Shown here in pieces: positions 1-7,237 of a stretch of 39,311 nt of DNA; position 1 is the stretch's first letter; every line of letters begins with the position of its first letter. The DNA lies in assembly GCF_019396325.1 (NCBI RefSeq), contig NZ_JAHKRO010000086.1:1-39311 (forward strand), given 5' to 3'. The position numbers and the translations under genes were made by a program. The notes under the pieces were generated by a model. The model was not told the origin of the DNA. It searched no databases and worked only from the letters and a program-made list of their open reading frames with translations. The stretch is from Nonomuraea ceibae (GTDB taxonomy: Bacteria; Actinomycetota; Actinomycetes; Streptosporangiales; Streptosporangiaceae).

Positions 1-433
1 CGTCCGGCCACGGCAGGTCCATGTCGGGGGGGGCGAGCGCCCGCCCCGCCGCCGTCACGCTCCGGGCGGCGCGACCGGCCAGCTCGGCGGCCTCCGCCAG
101 CTCCGCGCCGTCCAGCGCGTCGCCGAGCAGGGTCCGGTACGTCCGGTCCACCGCCCTGAGCCTGGCCCGCAGCACGTCGGCGGGGGAGGCGGTCTCCCAG
201 GCGGCGGGGACGTGCTCGGCGACCATGCCGGGGCTGAAGCTGTAGCACGCGGAGGCGGCCGAACGGGCGCCCACGGCCCCGAGCGGGGCGAGCCGGTAGG
301 CGAAGTACGCGGGCCAGCGCGACTCGACGTCGTAGCCGAGCGCCGCCGCCTCCTCGAACGCCTCCGGCGAGAAGTACACGATCGCGTGGACGGGCTCAAG
401 CTGGTGCCACATGCTGCGGGCAAGCTTCGACAT
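1..433 (-). CDS. SCO6745-family protein (3' part cut by window edge)
   Basis: The reading frame is open from an ATG at 433 down to base 1, so the C-terminus lies outside the window and only about 144 residues are visible. The start reads MSKLARSMWHQLEPVHAIVY. The W-x-x-LEPVHA-x-x-YF opening, followed by a YF/RxAPLG segment and an FxPxMVAEHVPAAW segment, is typical of the actinobacterial SCO6745 family, whose members are mostly annotated as hypothetical or helix-turn-helix-like proteins. No biochemical role is established that I can name. No signal peptide or membrane helix is visible. The gene is divergent from the CGNR regulator at 462, with only 28 bp between the start codons, so the two promoters must overlap and may be co-regulated. 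Confidence 0.75.
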   Translation of the reverse strand, partial: MSKLARSMWHQLEPVHAIVYFSPEAFEEAAALGYDVESRWPAYFAYRLAPLGAVGARSAASACYSFSPGMVAEHVPAAWETASPADVLRARLRAVDRTYRTLLGDALDGAELAEAAELAGRAARSVTAAGRALAPPDMDLPWPD

Positions 434-445
434 GCCGAAATCCTC

Positions 446-515
446 ACTGTCTAGTTAAGGTATGACGGTGACGATAGAGGCGTGGCGCATCACTGGTCAA
501 TCCCAAATAGACAGT
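446..515. promoter_or_regulatory. Divergent promoter region with inverted repeat ACTGTCTA/TAGACAGT
   Basis: ACTGTCTA at 446-453 is repeated as an exact inverse at 508-515. One arm lies between the two divergent starts (433 and 462) and the other lies inside the first codons of the CGNR gene. The regulator may bind here itself, or its true start may lie downstream of the second arm, for example the GTG at 531. I see no clear -10/-35 pair. Confidence 0.3.
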
Positions 516-1040
516 TATGTCGGGCGATGGGTGGAGCTGGCGGCCGTCCTGGTGAACACCTTCGTGATCACCCAGGCCCGGGGCCGCCCCGCCGAGCGGC
601 CCGACGACGACGCCGCGCGCCTGGCCGCAGTCGCCGAGGCCGCAGGACCCGGCCACGGGCAGGTCCCCGCCGACGCCGCCGCGCTGGCCGCCGTCGCCGC
701 CGAACTGCACCCGGCGTTCACCGCCGACCCCGGCGCGGTCGCCGGGCTGAACGCGATGCTCGTGCGGCACGGCGCCGTTCCCTGCCTGTACGGGGACCCG
801 CCCATGCTGGGCTTCCACGCCCGCGACGCCGCGCCGGTCGACGCCTGGGCCGCCAGCACGGGCACCGCCCTCGCCATGGTCATCGGCGTCGGCCAGGGCC
901 TGCGGCTGCGCTCGTGCGAGGCGGCCGGCTGCGACCTGGTCTTCTACGACGTCACCCGCAACGCCTCACGCCGGTTCTGCGGCCTGTCATGCCAGAACCG
1001 CGCCAAGGCCACCGCCTACCGGGCCCGCCGCCGCGCCTGA
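462..1040 (+). CDS. CGNR-type zinc-finger (ABATE-domain) putative transcriptional regulator
   Basis: The 192-residue protein has an N-terminal all-helical ABATE-like region (WVELAAVLVNTF at about 23-34) and a C-terminal CGNR zinc-finger region. The four predicted zinc ligands are C152, C157, C173 and C177, in the family pattern C-x4-C-x15-C-x3-C, followed by basic residues (RAKATAYRARRR) suited to nucleic-acid contact. The signature usually reads CGNR; here it is CQNR. Proteins of this family are regarded as stress-linked transcriptional regulators, but their targets are mostly unknown. The ATG at 462 has no Shine-Dalgarno sequence, and the family normally begins near the WVELA motif, so a leaderless transcript or the GTG at 531 is possible. 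It is divergent from the SCO6745-family gene. Confidence 0.8.
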   Translation: MTVTIEAWRITGQSQIDSYVGRWVELAAVLVNTFVITQARGRPAERPDDDAARLAAVAEAAGPGHGQVPADAAALAAVAAELHPAFTADPGAVAGLNAMLVRHGAVPCLYGDPPMLGFHARDAAPVDAWAASTGTALAMVIGVGQGLRLRSCEAAGCDLVFYDVTRNASRRFCGLSCQNRAKATAYRARRRA

Positions 1041-1048
1041 GGCCGCCT

Positions 1049-1066
1049 CGGCGGGAGCGCCCGCCG
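1049..1066 (+). terminator. Hairpin after the CGNR gene
   Basis: CGGCGGG and CCCGCCG form a perfect 7-bp stem around a 4-nt loop, starting 9 bases after the stop codon at 1040. There is no T-tract, as is usual for high-GC actinomycete terminators. Confidence 0.5.
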
Positions 1067-1177
1067 CCGTACGCCGTCACCCACGCCCCGACATGGCCGG
1101 GATCCTGCCGCCGATCGCGGACGGAAGCCTGCCGCGATCCCTCCTAGCGTCGGCGGCGCAACGGAAGGAGAACTCTC

Positions 1178-2008
1178 ATGACCATTCTCGTCTCGGGCGC
1201 CACAGGCAACGTCGGCCGCCCGCTGGTCGAGCAGCTGCTGGCCGCCGGGCACCCGGTGCGGGCCCTCACCCGGGACCCGGCGAAGGCCGGGCTGCCGGCG
1301 GGCGTGGAGGTGGTGGCCGGGAACCTGGCCGACACCGGCGGTCTCGCCGACGCGTTCGCCGGCGTCACCGCCGTTCACCTGATCAGCTTCGACGCCTCCG
1401 ACTACCGGCCGCTGGCGAACGGCCCCGAGCTGGTGGACCTGGCGCTCCGCTCGGGCGTGCGCAGGGTGACGGTGCTGAAGGGCGGCGTGGGCAAGAGCCC
1501 GCTGGAGGAGGCGATCGAGGCCGGCGGGCTGGAGTGGACGTACCTGGCGCCGGTGGAGTTCATGTCGAACGCGCTGGAGTGGGCCGGGCCGATCGCCGCC
1601 GAGGGGGTGGTGCGTGACGGGTTCGCCGAGTCCAGGAGCGCGATGGTGCACGAGGCGGACATCGCGGCCGTGGCCGCCGCCGCGCTGACCGGCGACGGCC
1701 ACGCGGGCCAGGAGTACTGGCTGACCGGTCCGCAGGCGCTGACGCCGCCGGACAAGGTGCGCGTGATCGGCGAGGTGCTGGGCCGCGAGCTGCGCTTCGT
1801 CGAGCTGAGCCGTGACGAGATGGTGGAGCGGTGGCGCGCCGAGGGCTACTCGGACGACGACGTGGACTTCTTCCTCATGGTGCGCACCGACCCGCCCGTG
1901 GCCGGCTCCACGGTGCTGCCCACGGTCGAGGAGGTCACGGGCCGCCCGGCCAGGACGTTCGCGCAGTGGGTGGGCGAGCACGCCGCCGCCTTCGCCCCGC
2001 AGCGGTAG
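1178..2008 (+). CDS. NmrA-like NAD(P)-binding protein (atypical short-chain dehydrogenase/reductase)
   Basis: The 276-residue protein has an N-terminal Rossmann dinucleotide-binding motif, GATGNVG (residues 7-13), after the first beta strand. The later layout, including a substrate-pocket segment (WTYLAPVEFMSN) and the conserved D-I-A region near residue 155, is that of NmrA/NAD(P)H:quinone-reductase-like atypical SDR proteins. Such proteins act as soluble redox sensors or as NAD(P)H-dependent reductases; the substrate cannot be told from sequence. The ATG is preceded by a good ribosome binding site (GGAAGGAG, ending about 8 bases upstream). The gene stands alone between two hairpin terminators at 1049-1066 and 2021-2048, so it is probably a single transcription unit. 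Confidence 0.88.
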   Translation: MTILVSGATGNVGRPLVEQLLAAGHPVRALTRDPAKAGLPAGVEVVAGNLADTGGLADAFAGVTAVHLISFDASDYRPLANGPELVDLALRSGVRRVTVLKGGVGKSPLEEAIEAGGLEWTYLAPVEFMSNALEWAGPIAAEGVVRDGFAESRSAMVHEADIAAVAAAALTGDGHAGQEYWLTGPQALTPPDKVRVIGEVLGRELRFVELSRDEMVERWRAEGYSDDDVDFFLMVRTDPPVAGSTVLPTVEEVTGRPARTFAQWVGEHAAAFAPQR

Positions 2009-2020
2009 GCGAACAAGGAG

Positions 2021-2048
2021 GAGGGGCGCGCACCCGGCCGCGCCCCTC
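2021..2048 (+). terminator. Rho-independent-type terminator of the NmrA-like gene
   Basis: GAGGGGCGCG (2021-2030) pairs perfectly with CGCGCCCCTC (2039-2048) around an 8-nt loop, beginning 12 bases after the stop codon. It separates this gene from the metalloprotease. Confidence 0.75.
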
Positions 2049-2079
2049 TATACGCCGATATTTCGCCCTTTACAAGTTC

Positions 2080-2108
2080 TTGTCATGCAATGAAACGAGT
2101 GTTACCTC
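2080..2108 (+). promoter_or_regulatory. Possible promoter of the M36 protease gene
   Basis: TTGTCA (2080-2085) is a good -35 hexamer. At 17-bp spacing the -10 would be TACCTC (2103-2108), which is weak. The stretch 2060-2100 is AT-rich relative to its surroundings, which supports a promoter here. Confidence 0.35.
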
Positions 2109-2115
2109 TTGCGGA

Positions 2116-2134
2116 GGCGCGTGGCACACGCGCC
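2116..2134 (+). other. 5'-leader hairpin upstream of the protease start
   Basis: GGCGCGTG and CACGCGCC form a perfect 8-bp stem with a 3-nt loop. It sits 11 bases before the AGGAGG ribosome binding site (2146-2151) and 23 bases before the GTG start. It lies between promoter and gene, so it may stabilise the mRNA or affect translation; it could also be an operator. Confidence 0.5.
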
Positions 2135-2157
2135 TTCTGGCGTGCAGGAGGACAACG

Positions 2158-5073
2158 GTGTCAGCAAAACCCTGGTTACGCAGCACTCTTCTGGTCGTCG
2201 CCCTGACGGCCTCGGCCCTGCCCCTGGCAGGCGCCGCCCACGGTGAGCCCGGCGGAACCGGTCAGCCCGGCGCGCAGGCCGCCGAGGTCCACGACTTCCA
2301 GGGCGAGAGCCACGGCAAGCCCGACCTGGACAACCGGCGGGGCACGGTCCCGCCGCCCGCCGGGGTCGCCCGCAGCGCGGCGGCGGACGGCGTCCGCTGG
2401 AACGCGCTCGGCACCCCGGCCGTCGTGACCGGCGCCGAACCGCTGGCCGAAGGGCTCGGCGCGGACCCCGAACAGGCCGCGCGCGCGTACCTGAAGGCCA
2501 ACGAGGCGCTCTTCGGCCTGTCCGGCGCGTCCGTGGACGCGCTCGAACGCGTCGCGGTCAACCCCATCGGCGAGGGCCACGCCGTGCTGCTGCGGCAGCG
2601 GTTCGGCGACCTGCCGGCCGGTGTGGACGGCATGGTGGCCGTGGGCGTCTCCGGCGGGAAGATCCGTCATGTCACCTCGTCGCTGTCGCGCGACACGGCC
2701 GCGCCGCCCGCCGCGGCGATCAGCGAGCAGCAGGCGCTGGAGATCGCCGCCCGGGACGGCGGCATCGACCTGGCCAAGGCCACCACCAAGAAGGTCACCA
2801 AGGTGGCCGTGCCCGCGGCCGACGGCGTGCACAGCGCCTACCAGGTCGTCCTGATCGGCGGCGACCCGGAGGAGGCCGCCGCGTACACCACGCACGTGGA
2901 CGCCGTCAGCGGCGCCGTCCTCGTCCGGGAGAACCTGGTCGACCACCACGCCGACCCGGACAACCCGAGCTGGGCGGCGTTCCCGGCGAATCCGCCCGCC
3001 GACTACTCCTCCGCCGACACCCGCGACATCTGGTGCCACGCGGCGGGCCCCGGCTGCGACTACGTCGTCGGCGGCGACCCGGCCACCGGCAAGGCGTGGG
3101 ACGTCGACCACGCCACCGGCACGCCGACCGGCACCAGCAAGGGCAACGCGGCGCACACGTTCGAGAACCGGGCCAGCGGCGACCCGTTCACCGTCGGCAC
3201 CCGCTCCAACGTGGCCACGCCCGGCCGCGACTACGTCTACCCGTGGCGCAACACCTGGTACGAGGCCAAGTGCGACCCGGCGGTGTTCGACCAGCCGGGC
3301 GAGAACGACCTCGAGGCGTCCATCGCCAACCTGCACGCCATGCACAACCGCATGCACGACTGGTCCTACCGGCTCGGCTTCACCGAGACCGCGTGGAACA
3401 TGCAGGACGACAACGGCGAGCGCGGCGGGCTCGGCGGCGACCCCGAGCTGGGCAACGCCCAGGCCGGGGCCCGGGTGCTGAGCGTGCGCGACAACGCCAA
3501 CCAGATCACCGGCCCCGACGGGGTCGCGCCGATCACGAACATGTACCTGTGGCAGCCGATCGCCGGCGCCTTCTACGCGCCCTGCGTGGACGGCGACTAC
3601 GACATGTCGGTCATCGGGCACGAGTACAGCCACGCGATCTCCGGCCGCATGATCGGCGGCCCGAACGCCGGCTGGAGCGGCGCCCAGGCCGGGGCCATGA
3701 ACGAGAGCACCTCCGACCTGTTCGCCATGGAGTACCTGTTCGAGTACGGGTTCCGTCCGCGCGGCGACACCCCGTACGTCACCGGCGGGTACGTCACCGG
3801 CGACGCCACGCGCGGCATCCGCAACTACGACATGTCGAAGTCGCCGCTCAACTACAGCGACGTCGCCTACGACATCGTCGGCCAGCAGGTGCACGCCGAC
3901 GGCGAGATCTGGACCGCCACCCAGTACGACGTGCGCGCCGCGTTCGTCAAGCGCTACGGCAAGGGCAGCGCCGGGCAGCAGAAGGCGTGCGCCGACGGCC
4001 GGACCCCGGTCGAGCGCTGCCCGGGCAACCGGCGCTGGGCGCAGCTGTCGTTCGACGCGCTGCTGCTCATGGCGTCCGGCGCGGTCAGCTACGTCGACCA
4101 CCGTGACGCGCTGCTGGCCGCCGACACCATCCGGTTCGGCGGCAAGAACCACGACATCATGTGGCGCGCGTTCGCCGAGCACGGCCTGGGCGAGGGCGCG
4201 TCCAGCAACGGGCCGAACGACCCCGACCCGGTGCCCAGCTTCGCCGACCCCGAGGGCAAGAACGGCAAGCTGCGGCTCAAGCCGCTCGGCGAGGCGAAGG
4301 ACGCGGCGTTGCGGCTCTACGTCGGCGACTACGAGGCCCGCGCGGTCCCGGTCGCCGACACCGATCCGGCCACCGAGCTGGGCGACACCGTCACGATGAC
4401 GCCCGGCGTCTACGACTTCGTGGTCGCCGGTGCCGGGTTCGGGCACCGGCGGCTGAAGTTCGTCGTGGTCGGCGGCGTGACGCTGCCGCTCCCGCTGCCG
4501 CTGACCCGCAACCACGCCTCCGCGTCCGCCGGCGCCGCCGCCACCGGCGACGGCGTCAACCACGCCAAGCTGATCGACGAGACCGAGGCGACGAACTGGG
4601 CCTCGCTGACCGGCGCCCCGGCGGGCAAAGCGGTCACGGTGGACCTGGCGGGCGACGAGCCCGTCAAGATCCGCCGGGTCCAGGTGAGCGCGATGCTCAG
4701 GCCCAACGTCGGCGACCCCGCCGACCCGGGCGGCCAGAACCGGTTCTCCGCGCTGCGCTCCTTCGAGGTGCTCGCCTGCCAGCAGGACTGCGCGGACCCG
4801 GCGAACTTCACGAAGATCTACACCAGCCCCGCGGACGCGTTCCGGACCGCGCTGCCGCGGCCCCGGGGCGCCGATCTGCTCATCGAGTCGTTCCGGGTGC
4901 CCGCCACGACGGCGACGCACCTGATGCTCCGCACGCTCACCACCCAGTGCACCGGCAACCCGCTCTACGCCGGCGAGCAGGACGCCGATCCCAACTCCGC
5001 GACGGACTGCGCCACGGCCAGCCCGCAGCGGGACCAGGTGCGGGCCGCCGAGTTCCAGGCGTACTCGTACTAG
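2158..5073 (+). CDS. Secreted M36 (fungalysin) zinc metalloprotease
   Basis: A GTG start at 2158, 6 bases after AGGAGG, gives 971 residues. The same frame is open upstream to 1831, but only this start gives a signal peptide (basic MSAKPWLRS, a hydrophobic core, then an AGA-AHG cleavage region around residue 28). Order of domains: FTP propeptide (about 50-105), PepSY-like propeptide (about 125-200), the M36 catalytic domain with the zinc site HEYSH (488-492) and third ligand Glu516 in NESTSD, and a C-terminal region with a discoidin/F5-8-type domain (about 780-970; DETEATNWASLTG). M36 enzymes are exported as inactive zymogens and digest extracellular protein such as elastin, collagen or keratin. 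The protein is longer than a minimal fungalysin because of the C-terminal carbohydrate- or surface-binding-like extension. It is a monocistronic unit ending in a strong terminator. Confidence 0.93.
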   Translation: MSAKPWLRSTLLVVALTASALPLAGAAHGEPGGTGQPGAQAAEVHDFQGESHGKPDLDNRRGTVPPPAGVARSAAADGVRWNALGTPAVVTGAEPLAEGLGADPEQAARAYLKANEALFGLSGASVDALERVAVNPIGEGHAVLLRQRFGDLPAGVDGMVAVGVSGGKIRHVTSSLSRDTAAPPAAAISEQQALEIAARDGGIDLAKATTKKVTKVAVPAADGVHSAYQVVLIGGDPEEAAAYTTHVDAVSGAVLVRENLVDHHADPDNPSWAAFPANPPADYSSADTRDIWCHAAGPGCDYVVGGDPATGKAWDVDHATGTPTGTSKGNAAHTFENRASGDPFTVGTRSNVATPGRDYVYPWRNTWYEAKCDPAVFDQPGENDLEASIANLHAMHNRMHDWSYRLGFTETAWNMQDDNGERGGLGGDPELGNAQAGARVLSVRDNANQITGPDGVAPITNMYLWQPIAGAFYAPCVDGDYDMSVIGHEYSHAISGRMIGGPNAGWSGAQAGAMNESTSDLFAMEYLFEYGFRPRGDTPYVTGGYVTGDATRGIRNYDMSKSPLNYSDVAYDIVGQQVHADGEIWTATQYDVRAAFVKRYGKGSAGQQKACADGRTPVERCPGNRRWAQLSFDALLLMASGAVSYVDHRDALLAADTIRFGGKNHDIMWRAFAEHGLGEGASSNGPNDPDPVPSFADPEGKNGKLRLKPLGEAKDAALRLYVGDYEARAVPVADTDPATELGDTVTMTPGVYDFVVAGAGFGHRRLKFVVVGGVTLPLPLPLTRNHASASAGAAATGDGVNHAKLIDETEATNWASLTGAPAGKAVTVDLAGDEPVKIRRVQVSAMLRPNVGDPADPGGQNRFSALRSFEVLACQQDCADPANFTKIYTSPADAFRTALPRPRGADLLIESFRVPATTATHLMLRTLTTQCTGNPLYAGEQDADPNSATDCATASPQRDQVRAAEFQAYSY

Positions 5074-5082
5074 AGAACCCAG

Positions 5083-5110
5083 GGGGTGAGGCCCGCGCGG
5101 GCCTCACCCC
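5083..5110. terminator. Perfect 28-bp palindrome, bidirectional terminator
   Basis: Bases 5083-5096 (GGGGTGAGGCCCGC) are the exact reverse complement of 5097-5110. It lies between the convergent stops of the protease (5073) and the ArsC-like gene (5131), so it can serve both strands. Confidence 0.85.
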
Positions 5111-5130
5111 GTCCGGCTCAGCCCAGTGCG

Positions 5131-5487
5131 TCAGCCCAGTGCGGACCGGACCGCCTCCTCCGTGCGGGCGATCACCGTGGGGCCGTCCTCGGCCGTGATG
5201 ATGGGCCGCTGGAGGAGGATCGGGTTCGCCGCCAGCGCCGCGACCCAGCGGTCGCGGCTGCCGGCGTCGCGCGGCCAGTCGTCCAGGCCCAGCTCCGCCG
5301 CGCGGGGCTCGCCGGTGCGGGTGATGTCCCACGGTTCGAGGCCCAGCCGGGCCAGCACCTGCCGGATCTCGCCCTCCGTGGGCGGGTCGTCCAGGTAGCG
5401 GCGCACGGTGTACGCGGCCCGCTCCGCGTCCAGCACCGACAGCGCGGAACGGCACTTCGAGCAGGCGGGGTTGATCCAGATCTCCAT
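5131..5487 (-). CDS. ArsC/Spx-family thioredoxin-fold protein (arsenate reductase-like)
   Basis: The 118-residue protein starts MEIWINPACSKCRSAL. Cys9 and Cys12 make a CxxC, as in the Spx/YffB branch, in the usual N-terminal position of the ArsC fold. The conserved C-terminal block NPILLQRPI with its catalytic arginine supports the ArsC family. ArsC enzymes reduce arsenate using glutathione or mycothiol and glutaredoxin; CxxC members can instead be redox regulators. No arsB, arsR or acr3 gene is nearby, so an arsenic role is not supported by context. It is the last gene of a three-gene unit with two membrane proteins (7-bp gap from the previous gene), which points to redox housekeeping. Confidence 0.85.
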   Translation of the reverse strand: MEIWINPACSKCRSALSVLDAERAAYTVRRYLDDPPTEGEIRQVLARLGLEPWDITRTGEPRAAELGLDDWPRDAGSRDRWVAALAANPILLQRPIITAEDGPTVIARTEEAVRSALG

Positions 5488-5494
5488 GCCGGAA

Positions 5495-5884
5495 TCATCC
5501 CCCGGCCGCGGCCACCGCGGTGAGCAGGACGAGCACCAGCGTGGCGACGGCGAACACGCCGTGCGCGACGACGACGGCCACCGGGATGGCCGCCTCGGGC
5601 TCCGCCGTGCCGCGCGCCGGGATCCACCGGGCCAGCAGGACGAAGCCGAGCAGCGCCACCGGGACCAGGATGACGAGCGCCGCCCAGGCCAGCGCCGTCG
5701 CGCCGGTCACCAGGTAGGCGATCCAGACGACGAGGCCGGCGGCGGCCAGCAGGAAGTGGCCGGAGACGACGGGGACGGGGAAGCGGCCGGAGGCGCCGCC
5801 GCGACGGCGCGAGAGCCAGCGCCCCAGCATGAAGAACCCGCCGAGCGCGGTGACGACCCAGGTGACGAGCGCTGTGGTGCTCAT
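5495..5884 (-). CDS. Small four-helix membrane protein with paired intramembrane histidines
   Basis: The 129-residue protein has four hydrophobic segments (about 4-20, 40-60, 66-86 and 100-122) and a basic cytoplasmic loop (RRRGG, about 26-30). I do not recognise a named family. His43 sits at the start of helix 2 and His108 at a matching place in helix 4, and the sequence around each is similar in character (HFLLAAAGLVVW and HGVFAVATLVLVL). This suggests an internal duplication and perhaps haem or metal binding, which is inference only. The ribosome binding site is AAGGAG, 9 bases before the ATG at 5884. It sits between the DUF2231 gene (32-bp gap) and the ArsC-like gene (7-bp gap), so the three are almost certainly one operon. 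Confidence 0.75.
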   Translation of the reverse strand: MSTTALVTWVVTALGGFFMLGRWLSRRRGGASGRFPVPVVSGHFLLAAAGLVVWIAYLVTGATALAWAALVILVPVALLGFVLLARWIPARGTAEPEAAIPVAVVVAHGVFAVATLVLVLLTAVAAAGG

Positions 5885-5916
5885 GGTGTCCTACTCCTTC
5901 TCACGATTGCTCCTCG

Positions 5917-6414
5917 TCACGATTGACGGAAGCCTTCGGCCTGCGTGACCTCGTCGGCCACCCGGACGCCGTACCGGTAGGCGAGCCTGCCGCCCAGGGT
6001 CCCCGCCGCCAGCCCGGCCAGCCCGGCCGCCGACAGCGCGAGCTGGCCCGCGCCCACCGCGTCACCGGGCAGACGCCACGCCCACGCCGCCCCGAACACG
6101 GCGGTGACGGTCAGGGTCAGCCCCATGTGCGCCAGCGCCGTGCGGTAGGCCGCGGTGCCGGGCTCGATGGCCAGGAAGTCGAGGAACCCGAACGCGGCCG
6201 CCGCCAGGGCGCCGATCACGCCGATCGCGATCAGCCAGAGCGCTCCCTTCGCCAGGAACCCCGCGTCACCGGTCACGAGCGAGGCCAGGTCGAAGACCAG
6301 GCTCGTCACCCATGCGCCGATCGGCACGGTCACCAGCATCGGATGCAGCGGATGCCCGTACGGCCCCGCGAGCGGCGTCGAGGGACGCTTGGCCCGGAAC
6401 AGCGGACTGGACAT
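5917..6414 (-). CDS. DUF2231 family membrane protein
   Basis: The 165-residue protein contains the DUF2231 hallmark GHPLHPMLVTVPIG (residues 20-33, His21 and His24) at the start of the first membrane helix. Further helices follow at about 57-80, 92-112 and 122-142, with His96 at the start of the third. The function of DUF2231 is not established; the conserved membrane histidines suggest a haem or redox role. AGGAGG lies directly upstream of the ATG at 6414. It is the first gene of the unit with the four-helix protein and the ArsC-like protein. It is divergent from a cysteine-rich regulator across a short region with a TTTCAC/GTGAAA inverted repeat, so repression by that regulator is likely. 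Confidence 0.85.
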   Translation of the reverse strand: MSSPLFRAKRPSTPLAGPYGHPLHPMLVTVPIGAWVTSLVFDLASLVTGDAGFLAKGALWLIAIGVIGALAAAAFGFLDFLAIEPGTAAYRTALAHMGLTLTVTAVFGAAWAWRLPGDAVGAGQLALSAAGLAGLAAGTLGGRLAYRYGVRVADEVTQAEGFRQS

Positions 6415-6427
6415 GGCCCACCTCCTA

Positions 6428-6451
6428 TTTCACCAACGAGTTTTAGTGAAA
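6428..6451. promoter_or_regulatory. Candidate operator TTTCAC-N12-GTGAAA
   Basis: TTTCAC (6428-6433) and GTGAAA (6446-6451) form an inverted repeat directly in front of the DUF2231 ribosome binding site, in an island that is AT-rich for this genome. It lies between the divergent DUF2231 and winged-helix regulator genes. The likely ligand is that regulator. Confidence 0.5.
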
Positions 6452-6478
6452 CTCCGCGCACCCGTCAATAGGCTGGGA

Positions 6479-6505
6479 TTGACGTACAGGAATGGGTGTT
6501 ATTCT
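6479..6505 (+). promoter_or_regulatory. Possible promoter for a leaderless regulator mRNA
   Basis: TTGACG (6479-6484) resembles a -35 and TATTCT (6500-6505) a -10, with 15-bp spacing. Transcription would begin at about 6512, exactly at the GTG start, and there is no ribosome binding site before that GTG. This fits a leaderless transcript. Confidence 0.45.
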
Positions 6506-6511
6506 CGGATT

Positions 6512-7210
6512 GTGAGCCAACCCTCGCTTGACGCCGTCGCGGCGCTCGGCGACGACCTGCGCCGCCGCATGTACGACTTCATCCGCCGCGCCGGGACGCC
6601 CGTGACCCGCGACGAGGCCGCCGCCAGCGTCGGCATCTCCCGCAAGCTCGCCGCCTTCCACCTCGACAAGCTCGTCGACGTCGGCCTGCTCACCGCCCGC
6701 TACGCGCAGCCGTCCGGCGCCCGCCGCGTCGGCCGCGCCCCCAAGGTCTACGAGCCCGCCGGGCTCGACGTGCGCGTCAGCATCCCGCAGCGCGAGCACG
6801 GCCTGCTCGCCGCCATCCTCCTGGAGGCCGTACGGGCCCAGGCCCCCGGCGAGCCGGGCCGCGACGCTGCGCTCCGCGTCGCCGGGCTGCGCGGCCGGGC
6901 ACTCGGCGAGGCCGAACGCGACCGGCTCAAACCCGGCCGTCTCGGCGCCGAACGGGCGCTCACCTGCGCCGCGCAGACCCTCGAAAGCCACGGCTTCGAG
7001 CCCGACCGCGTCACGCCGACGCTCATGCGGCTGCGCAACTGCCCGTTCCACCCGCTGGCCGCCGAGGACCCCGACCTGGTGTGCGCGATCAACCACGCGT
7101 TCCTGGCCGCGTTCCTCGACGGGCTCGGCGCCTCCGCCGTCGACGCCGCCCTGCGCCCCCGCGAGGGCGCCTGCTGCGTGGAGCTCGGCGCGGCCCCGCC
7201 CGCGGGCTGA
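6512..7210 (+). CDS. Winged-helix regulator with SufR-like cysteines (COG2345 type)
   Basis: The GTG at 6512 gives 232 residues. Residues 5-80 form an ArsR-like winged helix (DEAAASVGISRKLAAFHLDKL as the helix-turn-helix, then a basic wing, GARRVGRAPKVYEP). The C-terminal half carries Cys177 (NCPFH), Cys191, Cys221 and Cys222, spaced C-x13-C-x29-CC. A cysteine-rich C-terminus behind a COG2345-type winged helix is the layout of Fe-S or redox-sensing regulators such as SufR. The spacing is not identical, so cluster binding is inferred. It is divergent from the DUF2231/ArsC unit and probably controls it. The frame is open upstream to 6155, but homology begins at the chosen start. Confidence 0.85.
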   Translation: MSQPSLDAVAALGDDLRRRMYDFIRRAGTPVTRDEAAASVGISRKLAAFHLDKLVDVGLLTARYAQPSGARRVGRAPKVYEPAGLDVRVSIPQREHGLLAAILLEAVRAQAPGEPGRDAALRVAGLRGRALGEAERDRLKPGRLGAERALTCAAQTLESHGFEPDRVTPTLMRLRNCPFHPLAAEDPDLVCAINHAFLAAFLDGLGASAVDAALRPREGACCVELGAAPPAG

Positions 7211-7237
7211 CGCCCGGGTTGGGTAGGTTGGCCCGTC

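Noticed and set aside
1831..2157. Extending the protease upstream to 1831
   Set aside because: This overlaps the NmrA-like gene and a terminator and would bury the signal peptide; AGGAGG precedes GTG 2158.
2176..4920. A 914-residue minus-strand frame opposite the M36 protease
   Set aside because: Composition is Arg/Gly/Val-rich without motifs, whereas the plus strand has a signal peptide, zinc site and terminator.
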